NCBI GenBank assembly: GCA_017514235.1
Contig: JAFWKK010000077.1
Span: 1 to 35,051 of the forward strand
Direction of reading: 5' to 3'
Origin: Kiritimatiellia bacterium
Lineage (GTDB): Bacteria > Verrucomicrobiota > Kiritimatiellia > RFP12 > UBA1067
Length of the DNA: 35,051 nt
Below, in pieces: positions 1-10,561 of the stretch. The notes beneath the pieces were generated by a model. That model searched no databases and had not been told where the DNA came from. It saw nothing but the letters and a program-made list of their open reading frames with translations. Positions within the stretch are counted from its first letter, which is position 1; each line of letters starts with the position of its first letter. A program made the position numbers and the translations under genes.

Positions 1-131
1 GGCACCGGGAGCCCGAGGCCGGCCATCTCGGCGAGGTTCGCGCCCTTGCCGCCCAGCAGCTCGCGCATGTTCGCGTTTCCTTCGGTCTGTCCTGCGCCGA
101 AGAAGTATACGTATTTTTTGCTTTCGCTCAT
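1..131 (-). CDS. ppdK: Pyruvate, phosphate dikinase, N-terminal fragment (cut by window edge)
   Basis: Only the first 43 codons are inside the window. The peptide opens [18 protein letters not shown] and continues with the [19 protein letters not shown] block, the typical start of PPDK (nucleotide-binding domain). The enzyme interconverts pyruvate, ATP and phosphate with PEP, AMP and pyrophosphate; in anaerobes it often runs in glycolysis to gain ATP. The ATG at 129-131 is preceded by AGGAAA at 141-146, nine bases away, and by an extended -10 promoter at 172-180, so the gene has its own promoter. It lies downstream of groEL in the same direction but behind a terminator. The FGAG start favours PPDK over PEP synthase. 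Confidence 0.9.
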   Translation of the reverse strand, partial: MSESKKYVYFFGAGQTEGNANMRELLGGKGANLAEMAGLGLPV

Positions 132-171
132 TTTCTTTCTTTTCCTGTTTCGTTTCTTTTCGTTGGTGCGG

Positions 172-180
172 ATTATACCA
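172..180 (-). promoter_or_regulatory. Extended -10 promoter of ppdK
   Basis: Read on the minus strand this is TGGTATAAT. The 15-mer GAATTATGGTATAAT (172-186) is identical to the one in front of the nifU-like gene at 23737-23751. The start codon lies 40 bases downstream with a Shine-Dalgarno in between, so this is a leadered promoter. Assignment rests on motif and position only. Confidence 0.7.
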
Positions 181-204
181 TAATTCTGCGTGAAGCTACA
201 ACTG

Positions 205-238
205 CAAAACGAAGGGCGCGCGGATGCCCGCGCGCCCT
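205..238 (-). terminator. Rho-independent terminator after groEL
   Basis: An 11-bp perfect GC-rich stem (213-223 pairs with 228-238) closes a four-base loop. On the minus strand it is followed by TCGTTTTGC, a short T-run. It sits 27 bases beyond the groEL stop and upstream of the ppdK promoter, so it should separate the chaperone transcript from ppdK. Confidence 0.75.
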
Positions 239-265
239 CGCTTTGCGTGATGCAGAAGCCGAAGC

Positions 266-1903
<1,638 letters not shown>

Positions 1904-1945
1904 TCAGTTTCCTTTCAAGCGTTCCACGGATCTTCCGGGATTGTT

Positions 1946-2233
1946 TTACTTCTCGACGACTCCGAGGAGGTCTTCCTCCCTCACGAGCTGAAGCTTCTTC
2001 TCGCCCAGCTTGACCTCCGTGCCGCCGTATTTCGGTAGCAGCACCGTGTCGCCCTTCTTGACGTCGAAGGGTATCGCCTTGCCGTCCTTGTCGAGCTTCT
2101 TGCCGACCGCGAGCACCTTGCCCTGCATCGGCTTCTCCTTGGCAGAGTCGGGGATGATGATCCCGCCGATCTTCTGCTCCTTCTCCTCGATCGGTTCGAT
2201 GAGAACGCGATCACCCAGTGGTCTGATGTTCAT
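1946..2233 (-). CDS. groES: Co-chaperonin GroES (Hsp10)
   Basis: A 95-residue GroES, normal length, which forms the heptameric lid on GroEL. It starts [14 protein letters not shown]. The mobile loop that contacts GroEL ([13 protein letters not shown], about residues 17-29) and the roof-loop region are present. A good Shine-Dalgarno (AAAGGAG) precedes the ATG. It lies between dnaK and groEL in the same direction. The 75-base spacer upstream holds a 10-bp tandem repeat (2261-2300), and no HrcA-type CIRCE dyad is seen there. Confidence 0.98.
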   Translation of the reverse strand: MNIRPLGDRVLIEPIEEKEQKIGGIIIPDSAKEKPMQGKVLAVGKKLDKDGKAIPFDVKKGDTVLLPKYGGTEVKLGEKKLQLVREEDLLGVVEK

Positions 2234-2260
2234 CTTTGTGTTTCTCCTTTGTTGTTCCGA

Positions 2261-2300
2261 TTGCCGTCGATCGCCATCGATTGCTTTCGACCGCTCTCGA
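2261..2300 (-). repeat. Four-copy 10-bp tandem repeat in the dnaK-groES spacer
   Basis: On the plus strand the units are ttgccgtcga, tcgccatcga, ttgctttcga and ccgctctcga. Each ends in TCGA (CTCGA in the last), preceded by a YYGC-like half. The block starts a few bases after the dnaK stop and ends about 27 bases before groES. With a 10-bp period the copies would fall on one face of the helix, which would suit a multimeric DNA-binding protein. An RNA role in mRNA processing is also possible. No function is established. Confidence 0.6.
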
Positions 2301-2308
2301 CAAATCCG

Positions 2309-4234
<1,926 letters not shown>

Positions 4235-4290
4235 GTCTTTCTTCTCAACTTTCTCCGCCGACCATCGGCAGCACCCATAAGGCAGCAGAA

Positions 4291-4325
4291 GGCGTGCCAA
4301 CGGCCGGAAACCGGGTCGGCACGCC
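4291..4325 (-). promoter_or_regulatory. Hairpin between rhaD and dnaK (leader structure or weak terminator)
   Basis: The 8-bp arms 4291-4298 and 4318-4325 are exact inverted repeats (GGCGTGCC/GGCACGCC). The inner CCGG-TTT-CCGG can also pair. On the minus strand no T-run follows, so a classic intrinsic terminator for rhaD is unlikely. It would form in the 5' leader of dnaK mRNA about 57 bases before the start codon. Confidence 0.5.
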
Positions 4326-4343
4326 CTTGAGCCCATGAAGTGT

Positions 4344-4382
4344 GACAAAATGTCGCGACAAAATGTCCCACACGTCGCGACA
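4344..4382 (-). promoter_or_regulatory. Putative dnaK operator: repeated dyads
   Basis: GACAAAATGTC occurs twice (4344-4354 and 4357-4367); each copy is a GACA-N3-TGTC dyad. The junction forms a perfect palindrome TGTCGCGACA (4351-4360), and GTCGCGACA recurs at 4374-4382. The cluster lies 110-148 bases upstream of dnaK and just after the rhaD stop. No CIRCE (TTAGCACTC-N9-GAGTGCTAA) is visible, so a different regulator is implied. The role is inferred from position and symmetry. Confidence 0.45.
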
Positions 4383-4400
4383 CGCCGCAGGATGCCCCTG

Positions 4401-5219
4401 CTACTTGGACGACACGCCCATCTTGTATCCGTTGAACCGATGCGTGTTGTAGAGCGGCGCCTTATCGTCAACGGGCAACCCCATCGCCTTGCGTATGCTC
4501 AGGAAGTCCCTTACTCCATTCGGACCGACCTGGTTCAGCTTCGCGCCGTGGCCTGCGGCGAGCAGCAGCACCTGGCAGAAGGAATCGGCGTTCTCGGCCA
4601 ACCACTCGGCTTCCTCTATGTCCCTGGCGCCGCAGACGATGCCGTGGTTCTCCATGAAGACGACGTTGGACTTCTTCGACGCTTCCGCCACCGACGCTGC
4701 AACCTCGTCGGAACCGGGCGTCGCATAGGGTGCAAGCGGTATCTGGCTCAGGAAGATGTCGGCTTCCGGATTAATGCCGTTCGGCGGAACCTGCCCGGCG
4801 AAAAGGAATGCGTTGCAGTGCGGCGGATGGCAGTGTATGCACGCGCTCCACCCGGCGGCTTTCATCATCGCGATGTGCACCTTCACTTCGGAGGTGCGCG
4901 GACGGTAGCCGCAGAGCTGTCCGGCGTTCATGTCAACGAGACAGATGTCACGCTCCTCCATGTAGCCCTTGCAGCAGAGCGTGGGGCTGCAAAGCACGAG
5001 ATCCTCGCCGACGCGCACCGAAAGGTTTCCTCCGTTGCCGTCGGTGTAGCCGCGCGCGTAGATGCGCCGGCCCATCTCGCACATGGCCTGCTTCACCTTG
5101 CGTATCGCCGGCGAGCGGAAGAATGCGTCGAGAGCCTTGCGGGTCTTCGGTTGCGGACCGTTTTTCCAGTCGTAGGTCCTGTTTACCAGCGGCGGATTGA
5201 TGTAGAGCTTCTTGTCCAT
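4401..5219 (-). CDS. rhaD: Class II aldolase, probable L-rhamnulose-1-phosphate aldolase
   Basis: A 272-residue zinc-dependent class II (adducin-type) aldolase. Visible motifs are GNGGNLSVR (residues 61-69), the catalytic Glu in TSEVKVH (E111), and zinc ligands in HCHPPH (H129, H131) and ENHG (H192). The family splits a ketose 1-phosphate into DHAP and an aldehyde. L-Fuculose-1-phosphate aldolases look alike; the rhamnulose assignment rests mainly on the rhamnulokinase gene ending only 14 bases upstream, which also indicates cotranscription. Products would be DHAP and L-lactaldehyde. No lactaldehyde reductase or microcompartment shell gene is in the window. The cysteine-rich stretch [11 protein letters not shown] (residues 76-86) is unusual but not at the active site. 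Confidence 0.85.
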   Translation of the reverse strand: MDKKLYINPPLVNRTYDWKNGPQPKTRKALDAFFRSPAIRKVKQAMCEMGRRIYARGYTDGNGGNLSVRVGEDLVLCSPTLCCKGYMEERDICLVDMNAGQLCGYRPRTSEVKVHIAMMKAAGWSACIHCHPPHCNAFLFAGQVPPNGINPEADIFLSQIPLAPYATPGSDEVAASVAEASKKSNVVFMENHGIVCGARDIEEAEWLAENADSFCQVLLLAAGHGAKLNQVGPNGVRDFLSIRKAMGLPVDDKAPLYNTHRFNGYKMGVSSK

Positions 5220-5233
5220 AAGTTCCTTCCTAA

Positions 5234-6655
5234 CTAACGCACTATCGCCTTGCGGGCCTCGGCGAGGTCCTTGAATTCTTCGGCGGCGATCATCTGCACG
5301 ATCAGGTTGCCGATCGCCGTGCCCTCCGTAGGCCCGGCGAACACCTCAAGGCCGGTCGCATCGGCGGTGAGAGCATTGAGATAGAGGTCCTTCGAGCCTC
5401 CGCCGACGATGTTCACCGACGTATACGCCTTGCCCGTGATCTCGGACAGGTTCCTGATGGCGTCGGCATAGCATTCCGCCAGCGACTTGTATACGCACTG
5501 CATGAGTTCGCCCACCGTCGCCGGCGGACGCCCCTCTGCGGATGCCGCGCTGATCACTTCGCCCGTCATCGAGTCCGGATTCAGGAACCGGCTTTCGTTC
5601 ACGTCTATCGTAACCTGGTAGTCGGTGGCGCCGCGCGCTGACATCTCAAGGTCGGCGAACGAGTAACGACGCCCCTTCTCATAGTCGCGTATCTGCGTCA
5701 GCGCCTCGCGCGTCGCGTCCGAAGCACGTCCCTCCACGTAGGTTTCCCCGTTTAGCTCACGCCTGATCGACTGGATCATCCAAAGGCCCATTATGTTCTT
5801 TAGGAAGCGGTACCGGCCCCATGCTCCGCCTTCGTTGGTGAAGTTCGCAAGCTGCGCGACCTCGCTCGTGACAGGCGCGTCGTTCTCCACGCCCAGAAGC
5901 GACCACGTGCCGCTTGATATGTAGACGGCGCGGTCGTCCCTCGCCGGCACTGCCAGATAGGCGCTGCCGGTGTCGTGCATGGCCGGCAGCACTACCTTCA
6001 CGCCCTTGTATTCGCCGACCGTCGCTCCAGGCATCTCCAGCTTGCCAAAGATTCGCCGCGGCAGCCCTAACCGCCCGATGAGGTCAAAGTCCCAGTCCTT
6101 CTTCGCTGCGTCAAGGAGAGACGTGGTCGAGGAGTCTGTGTACTCATGCACTATGTTGCCGGTAAGCCGGTAGTTGATGTATTCGGGGACCGTCAGGAAA
6201 CGCGCCGCCTTTTCCAGCTGTTCGGGGTGCTCCTTCTTGAGAGCCCACAGCTGATATATCGTGTTGAAGGGTGTCTTCTGTATGCCGGCCCTGGCGTAGA
6301 GGTCGGCAAAGGAGATTACGTCCCGCTCGATCTCGACGTCTGCGCCCGTGGTGCGCTTGTCGCGGTACGCTACGGCGTCGCTGCAACGTTCGCCGTTCTC
6401 GTCCAGGAGGACGAAGTCCACGCCCCATGTGTCGATGCCGATGGAGTCGATCTGGCTCTTCGCCATCGCGGCGTCGATTCCGGCCTTGACCGAATCCACG
6501 AGCGCGTCGATGTCCCAGCAGTCGTGACCGTTGCGCACCACCTGCGAATTTTCGAAGCGGAATGCCTCTTCGAGCACGATCTTCCCGTCCTCCACTCGGC
6601 CCAGCATGTGCCGTCCGCTAGAGGCGCCTATGTCTATTGCGAGATAAGTTTTCAT
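5234..6655 (-). CDS. rhaB: L-Rhamnulokinase
   Basis: A FGGY-family sugar kinase of 473 residues that phosphorylates L-rhamnulose at O1 using ATP. The N-terminal phosphate loop AIDIGASSGR, the DTWGVDFVLLD segment, the catalytic-Asp region AMHDTGSAYLAVP and the second ATP loop ISSGTWSLLG are present; AIDIGASSGR followed by this layout separates RhaB from xylulo- and glycerol kinases. The start is placed at ATG 6653-6655 (MKTYLAID). A TTG at 6677-6679 is in frame, but it overlaps the predicted promoter at 6670-6678. No Shine-Dalgarno is seen; the ATG is 14 bases from the -10 box. rhaD follows after 14 bases. Rhamnose isomerase (rhaA) and mutarotase are not in the window. Confidence 0.93.
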   Translation of the reverse strand: MKTYLAIDIGASSGRHMLGRVEDGKIVLEEAFRFENSQVVRNGHDCWDIDALVDSVKAGIDAAMAKSQIDSIGIDTWGVDFVLLDENGERCSDAVAYRDKRTTGADVEIERDVISFADLYARAGIQKTPFNTIYQLWALKKEHPEQLEKAARFLTVPEYINYRLTGNIVHEYTDSSTTSLLDAAKKDWDFDLIGRLGLPRRIFGKLEMPGATVGEYKGVKVVLPAMHDTGSAYLAVPARDDRAVYISSGTWSLLGVENDAPVTSEVAQLANFTNEGGAWGRYRFLKNIMGLWMIQSIRRELNGETYVEGRASDATREALTQIRDYEKGRRYSFADLEMSARGATDYQVTIDVNESRFLNPDSMTGEVISAASAEGRPPATVGELMQCVYKSLAECYADAIRNLSEITGKAYTSVNIVGGGSKDLYLNALTADATGLEVFAGPTEGTAIGNLIVQMIAAEEFKDLAEARKAIVR

Positions 6656-6669
6656 GGCATTGTGCCGAT

Positions 6670-6678
6670 AGTCTATCA
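6670..6678 (-). promoter_or_regulatory. Possible extended -10 promoter of rhaB
   Basis: Minus-strand TGATAGACT fits the TGN + -10 pattern used elsewhere in the window, though the hexamer is weaker (TAGACT). The expected transcript would start a few bases before the rhaB ATG at 6655, giving a very short leader. The upstream P-loop gene ends only 65 bases away, so read-through is also possible. Confidence 0.4.
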
Positions 6679-6743
6679 AACCGACCCGGTTTCCGCAAGG
6701 GGGACGCGGCGTGCGAACGGGGCCTTGCGCTCGTCTCGCTCCC

Positions 6744-7454
6744 TCACGTCATGTAGTAGAGACGCTGGATGTCGAGGGGGAAGAGATTCTCCACCCTTCC
6801 CTCCAACACGGCGGCGACCGGCGCTGCGGCGCAGGTGAAGCGAATCGGAAGGCCCGTCGCTGCGGCCACCGCGCCAGCATAGGGAAGCGACGCAATCACG
6901 TCTTCGGGAGTCGTCTTCTGCCCTAGATTCGTGTTGTTCACAAGGCCCGTGAACGGCAGGCGGCAGGCGACCTCGATTTCGCGAATGACCTCGACCGCGT
7001 CCTGCGGAGTGCGGGTGAGCGGCCTGTTCGCGTTAAGGACCGCAAGCATCTCATAGTTTCCGCCAGCGCGGATGTCGTCGACGTACCGCCCGAGCGCCAG
7101 CGCGCCGCGGTCGTCGCCGCCTACGTCAATGACGACGCGGGTGGAACTGTTCCCGGCCTCCGGCGGCGCAACGAGAGAGTAAATCTCCTTGGGCAGCGCC
7201 GGGAAATCGACATTGGTGTTCGCGTAATCCGAAACCACGAGGCGAATGCCCTCCTCGGCCAGCGCCTTGGCTGAGTCCTTCGTGCGAAAGTACGGGTTCA
7301 CGATGTCAAGGTCGGCAACGGCAACCTCTTCTCCGGCGCGGCGCAGCCAACGGGCGTAGTTGACGGCTACGTTCGTCTTCCCGCTGCCGTAATGTCCGGC
7401 GAAGAGCGTGACCGACGCGGCGGCACAATGTCCAGTACTATGCATGATGCTCAT
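6744..7454 (-). CDS. P-loop ATPase of the ParA/MinD/CobQ-like superfamily, function unknown
   Basis: A 236-residue single-domain P-loop NTPase. Walker A is GHYGSGKT (about residues 20-27), followed by [16 protein letters not shown], a switch-like segment containing an Asp, and by [18 protein letters not shown], a Walker-B-like strand. The fold class is that of SIMIBI ATPases (MinD, Mrp, CobQ); no signature of chromosome partition or Fe-S carriage (no CxxC) is seen. Starts are possible at 7454 and at 7445 (MHSTGH). Neither has a Shine-Dalgarno, and the ATG at 7454 is only 8 bases beyond a strong extended -10 box, predicting a leaderless message. It is divergent from aspS and upstream of rhaB; nothing in its neighbourhood fixes a substrate. 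Confidence 0.8.
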   Translation of the reverse strand: MSIMHSTGHCAAASVTLFAGHYGSGKTNVAVNYARWLRRAGEEVAVADLDIVNPYFRTKDSAKALAEEGIRLVVSDYANTNVDFPALPKEIYSLVAPPEAGNSSTRVVIDVGGDDRGALALGRYVDDIRAGGNYEMLAVLNANRPLTRTPQDAVEVIREIEVACRLPFTGLVNNTNLGQKTTPEDVIASLPYAGAVAAATGLPIRFTCAAAPVAAVLEGRVENLFPLDIQRLYYMT

Positions 7455-7462
7455 GTTTATGT

Positions 7463-7471
7463 ATTATAGCA
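7463..7471 (-). promoter_or_regulatory. Extended -10 promoter of the P-loop ATPase gene
   Basis: Minus-strand TGCTATAAT preceded by TG. No TTGACA-like -35 is evident. The first ATG is 8 bases downstream, so transcription would begin about 2 bases before it. Confidence 0.7.
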
Positions 7472-7501
7472 CATCCTCAGCCCCACAAACGCCCATGTTT
7501 T

Positions 7502-7510
7502 TGGTATACT
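7502..7510 (+). promoter_or_regulatory. Extended -10 promoter of aspS
   Basis: Plus-strand TGGTATACT, followed by a 27-base leader carrying GGAGA at 7526-7530, seven bases before the aspS ATG. It is divergent from the P-loop gene promoter about 30 bases away. Confidence 0.6.
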
Positions 7511-7537
7511 ATACAGAAATTTTCTGGAGAAAAGACA

Positions 7538-9349
7538 ATGCATCCCTATCGCACGCACACATGCAACGAGCTCCGCGCCTCCGACGCGGGCAAAACCGTC
7601 CGCCTGTCAGGCTGGATGTTCCGCCTCCGTGACCATGGCGGCATCCTCTTCGTGGACCTTCGCGACCACTACGGCCTCACGCAGATAGTAGTACACCCCT
7701 CGCGAAGCTTCTTCGGCCTGGTTGAGAAGGCCCACCTCGAAAGCGTGATCACCGTGACAGGCGAAGTCAAGCTGAGGACTCCGGACACCATCAACCCGGA
7801 GCTGCCGACGGGCGAAATCGAGATCGAGGCCAACGAGCTTACGATGGAGTCCGCCTCGAAGGTGACGCCCATATACGTTCCTGACGAAAAGGCTGACGAA
7901 AGCGAAGACGTGAGGCTCCAGTACCGCTTCCTCGACCTGCGCCGCGAGAAGCTGCACAGGAACATCATCCTCCGTTCGCAGGTGATTCGCTTCCTGCGCG
8001 AGAAGATGTGGGAGAAAGGCTTCAACGAGTTCCAGACGCCGATACTTACGGCCTCTTCGCCTGAAGGTGCGCGCGACTACCTCGTGCCGAGCCGGATCCA
8101 CCGCGGAATGTTCTACGCTCTTCCGCAGGCTCCGCAGATGTTCAAGCAGCTCCTGATGGTCTCAGGCTTCGACAAGTACTTCCAGATCGCGCCTTGCTTC
8201 CGCGACGAGGCCGCCCGCGCCGACCGCTCGCCCGGCGAGTTCTACCAGATGGACATCGAGATGTCTTACGTCACGCAAGACGAGATATTCGCAGTCGTGG
8301 AAGACGTGGTCTCGGCGACGTTCCGGAAGTTCTCCGACTGGGAGTGCAACGACACGCCGTGGCCGCGCATCAAGTACCGCGACGCGATGATGACCTACGG
8401 AACCGACAAGCCCGACCTTCGCAATCCCCTCAAGTGGATCGACATGTCGGACTTCTTCGCGAAGGCCGACTTCAAGGCGTTCGCCGCCTGCGTTGCTAAC
8501 GGGGGCCTCGTCAAGGGGCTCCTCGTCAAGGGCATCGTCGGCGTCGAAACGCGCACGTGGTTCGACAAGCGCGAGGCGTTCGTCAAGGAGAACGGCGGCA
8601 AGGGCCTCGGTTACATCAGCTGGACCAAGGAAGGAGATCTGAAGGGCCCGATTGCAAAGTTCCTCTCCGCCGACCAGCTCGAAGAGATGAAGAGGCTTTC
8701 TGGAATGGAGCCTGGCGACGCACTCTTCTTCATGGCCGCGCCTACGGACGAGTGTCACAGGCTTTCTGGTCTCGTGCGTACCGACATAGCCGACCACATG
8801 ACGAACGACGTCCGCGAGAAGAAGTGCTACAAGTTCTGCTGGATCGTCGACTTCCCGTTCTTCGAGCGCGACCCCGAGACCGGCAAGATCATCTTCTCGC
8901 ACAACCCCTTCTCAATGCCGCAAGGCGGGCTGGAGGCGCTGAACACGAAGGATCCGCTCACGATCGAGGCTTACCAGTACGACGTCGTATGTAACGGCAT
9001 CGAGCTTTCGTCCGGCGCGATCCGCAATCATCAGGTCGAGGTCATGTACAAGGCGTTCGAGATCGCCGGCTACGCGAAGGACGACGTGGAGAAGAAGTTC
9101 GGCGCCCTGCACCGCGCGTTCCAGTTCGGGGCTCCGCCGCACGGCGGAATCGCGCCAGGCGTCGACCGCATGGTGATGCTCCTCACCGACACGCCGAACA
9201 TCCGCGAAGTGATCGCCTTCCCGATGAACCAGAAGGCGCAGGACCTCCTGATGGGCGCGCCGAACTACGTGACCGAGCAGCAGTTGCGCGAACTCCACAT
9301 CAAGATTCGCGGCACCGGCAGCGAAGTCGCAGACGCGCCTAAAAGCTGA
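7538..9349 (+). CDS. aspS: Aspartyl-tRNA synthetase (bacterial type)
   Basis: A 603-residue class IIb synthetase with an N-terminal OB anticodon-binding fold (about 1-110), the catalytic core, and an inserted bacterial GAD-type domain in the middle. Motif 2 ([24 protein letters not shown]) and motif 3 ([13 protein letters not shown]) are intact, as is YALPQAPQ in the substrate pocket. It charges tRNA-Asp. The OB fold has RDHGG with His at position 33, where discriminating E. coli AspRS has Leu; His here is associated with non-discriminating enzymes that also aspartylate tRNA-Asn for GatCAB. The start at 7538 has GGAGA seven bases upstream. It is the only clear plus-strand gene in the window. 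Confidence 0.97.
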   Translation: MHPYRTHTCNELRASDAGKTVRLSGWMFRLRDHGGILFVDLRDHYGLTQIVVHPSRSFFGLVEKAHLESVITVTGEVKLRTPDTINPELPTGEIEIEANELTMESASKVTPIYVPDEKADESEDVRLQYRFLDLRREKLHRNIILRSQVIRFLREKMWEKGFNEFQTPILTASSPEGARDYLVPSRIHRGMFYALPQAPQMFKQLLMVSGFDKYFQIAPCFRDEAARADRSPGEFYQMDIEMSYVTQDEIFAVVEDVVSATFRKFSDWECNDTPWPRIKYRDAMMTYGTDKPDLRNPLKWIDMSDFFAKADFKAFAACVANGGLVKGLLVKGIVGVETRTWFDKREAFVKENGGKGLGYISWTKEGDLKGPIAKFLSADQLEEMKRLSGMEPGDALFFMAAPTDECHRLSGLVRTDIADHMTNDVREKKCYKFCWIVDFPFFERDPETGKIIFSHNPFSMPQGGLEALNTKDPLTIEAYQYDVVCNGIELSSGAIRNHQVEVMYKAFEIAGYAKDDVEKKFGALHRAFQFGAPPHGGIAPGVDRMVMLLTDTPNIREVIAFPMNQKAQDLLMGAPNYVTEQQLRELHIKIRGTGSEVADAPKS

Positions 9350-9509
9350 CGGCGACAAGCGCCATCCTATCCCTAGCTAGCGCAGCAGTTCGAACCTGTC
9401 GATGCGTCCGAGCTCCACCTCCGCGACCACAGGCATCGTCGCGCCGTTGCTTGTGATCCTGTGGGTCATCATGAAAGAATTGAAGAATTGGATGCGCTCC
9501 CTTCGCTCG
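9350..9509 (-). other. Intergenic stretch between convergent aspS and kinase/FISUMP genes; possible gene remnant
   Basis: No complete gene is seen. On the minus strand a frame different from that of the FISUMP gene reads through to a stop at 9377-9379 and ends RITSNGATMPVVAEVELG followed by RIDRFELLR. This looks more like real protein than typical out-of-frame translation and could be the tail of an older gene overwritten by the FISUMP chimera. The source protein was not recognised. No clear terminator was found for either convergent gene. Confidence 0.2.
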
Positions 9510-10490
9510 CTATTTGGTGAATCCTTGGACAGGGCGAACAGACTGCCCGTAGAAGCGGTAGTAGTAGCTAACGGAGTGGCTGCCCGAATTGAAGCCGAGG
9601 TCCCACGCCTCGGAGTCGCTGTAGTCCGAGTGCGGAACTGACGCCCAGTAGGCGCCAGTCGAACCGGCATGGCCGAGCGACGCTCCGGGGCCGTAGCCTG
9701 CACAGGGAAGGAAGATGCTGGCGGAAGCATAATTACCTCTGCCGCGGACAACATACCCATTCACGCCGTTCATTGTCGTCCAGGTCCAGTCGCACTTGTT
9801 GCAGAGGTCTTTCAGTTCCTGATTCGTCGGTATGCGCCATTCCCCGCCCCAATGTACCTGCGCCGCGTCATGCTTCGTGGTCAGCACACTGTCTTCTCTA
9901 ACTCTAATCCCAAATAACTTTTCTAGCAAAGACTGTCTTTCTTCACCTCCAATGACCCAACCCTCACTCTTCAAGGCGGACAGGCTTTTGCCACAAGTCG
10001 GCGTATGTTTCTTATCGAACTCAAAGTCCGAAGAAGAACCGTCGCTCGCAACCCAGACATCGCCCTCGCGCTTGTAACCGACCGTGTCACCCCACCAGAA
10101 GTAGAAGCCGTAATCTTCAGGCTTCTCCGCGCCGATGTTCGTGTCGGCCCAGTACGGGCCACCCTCCCAAAGTTGGACTTTGTTGTGAACGGACCTGTTT
10201 GCAGTTCCGGTACTGGCGGCAACGAGCCCTGTCGTAGTTTCAACCTGCGTTGCCGTCTCTTTTTGCGGAGGATGATGCTCGCCGCCCAGCATGTCTGTAC
10301 ATGTTGGCGGTCGGTCCTCCGGCTTCTTCATGACAAACCGCTTGTTGTCAAGCTGCGTGTCCTCGGCATGCCAGACAGGGCCCATTCCGCCCTGGCCAAG
10401 CTGCTTCACGATGCGATAGCGCCCGGCAAGGAGCGTTCCTGACGCCCCTCCCGGCATAGTTACGTCGTTGTTTATGGTGTTGGAGGTCAT
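9510..10490 (-). CDS. Chimera: truncated Ser/Thr kinase N-terminus fused to a FISUMP/C-type-lectin-like domain
   Basis: A 326-residue protein. Residues 22-56 are the beginning of a Hanks-type kinase: LAGRYRIVKQLGQGGMGPVW with the glycine loop (32-37), then AEDTQLDNKRFVMKK with the beta-3 lysine (about 55). The kinase stops there: no catalytic loop, no DFG, so it cannot phosphorylate. After a low-complexity linker (about 60-110), residues about 110-326 resemble the Fibrobacter succinogenes major paralogous (FISUMP, DUF1566-like) domain: GGEWRIPTNQELKDLC, FLPCAGYG, GAYWAS, and a C-terminal YGQSVRPVQGFTK. No signal peptide or membrane segment is seen. It lies 71 bases after recJ, with no good Shine-Dalgarno or clear promoter. 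The role is unknown; see findings for the retroelement-target possibility. Confidence 0.75.
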   Translation of the reverse strand: MTSNTINNDVTMPGGASGTLLAGRYRIVKQLGQGGMGPVWHAEDTQLDNKRFVMKKPEDRPPTCTDMLGGEHHPPQKETATQVETTTGLVAASTGTANRSVHNKVQLWEGGPYWADTNIGAEKPEDYGFYFWWGDTVGYKREGDVWVASDGSSSDFEFDKKHTPTCGKSLSALKSEGWVIGGEERQSLLEKLFGIRVREDSVLTTKHDAAQVHWGGEWRIPTNQELKDLCNKCDWTWTTMNGVNGYVVRGRGNYASASIFLPCAGYGPGASLGHAGSTGAYWASVPHSDYSDSEAWDLGFNSGSHSVSYYYRFYGQSVRPVQGFTK

Positions 10491-10561
10491 GTCAATTCAA
10501 GAGCCGTATGCCGAGAGCGAACGCTTTCGACGAATTTACCGTTCTGATTTGAGAATTGCAT

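Noticed and set aside
2234-2308. Search for a CIRCE/HrcA operator before groES
   Set aside because: No TTAGCACTC-N9-GAGTGCTAA or close variant is present; only the decamer repeat is seen.
4235-4471. 79-codon upstream extension of dnaK
   Set aside because: Arginine/cysteine-rich and unlike any DnaK; it covers the hairpin and dyads. The consensus start is at 4234.
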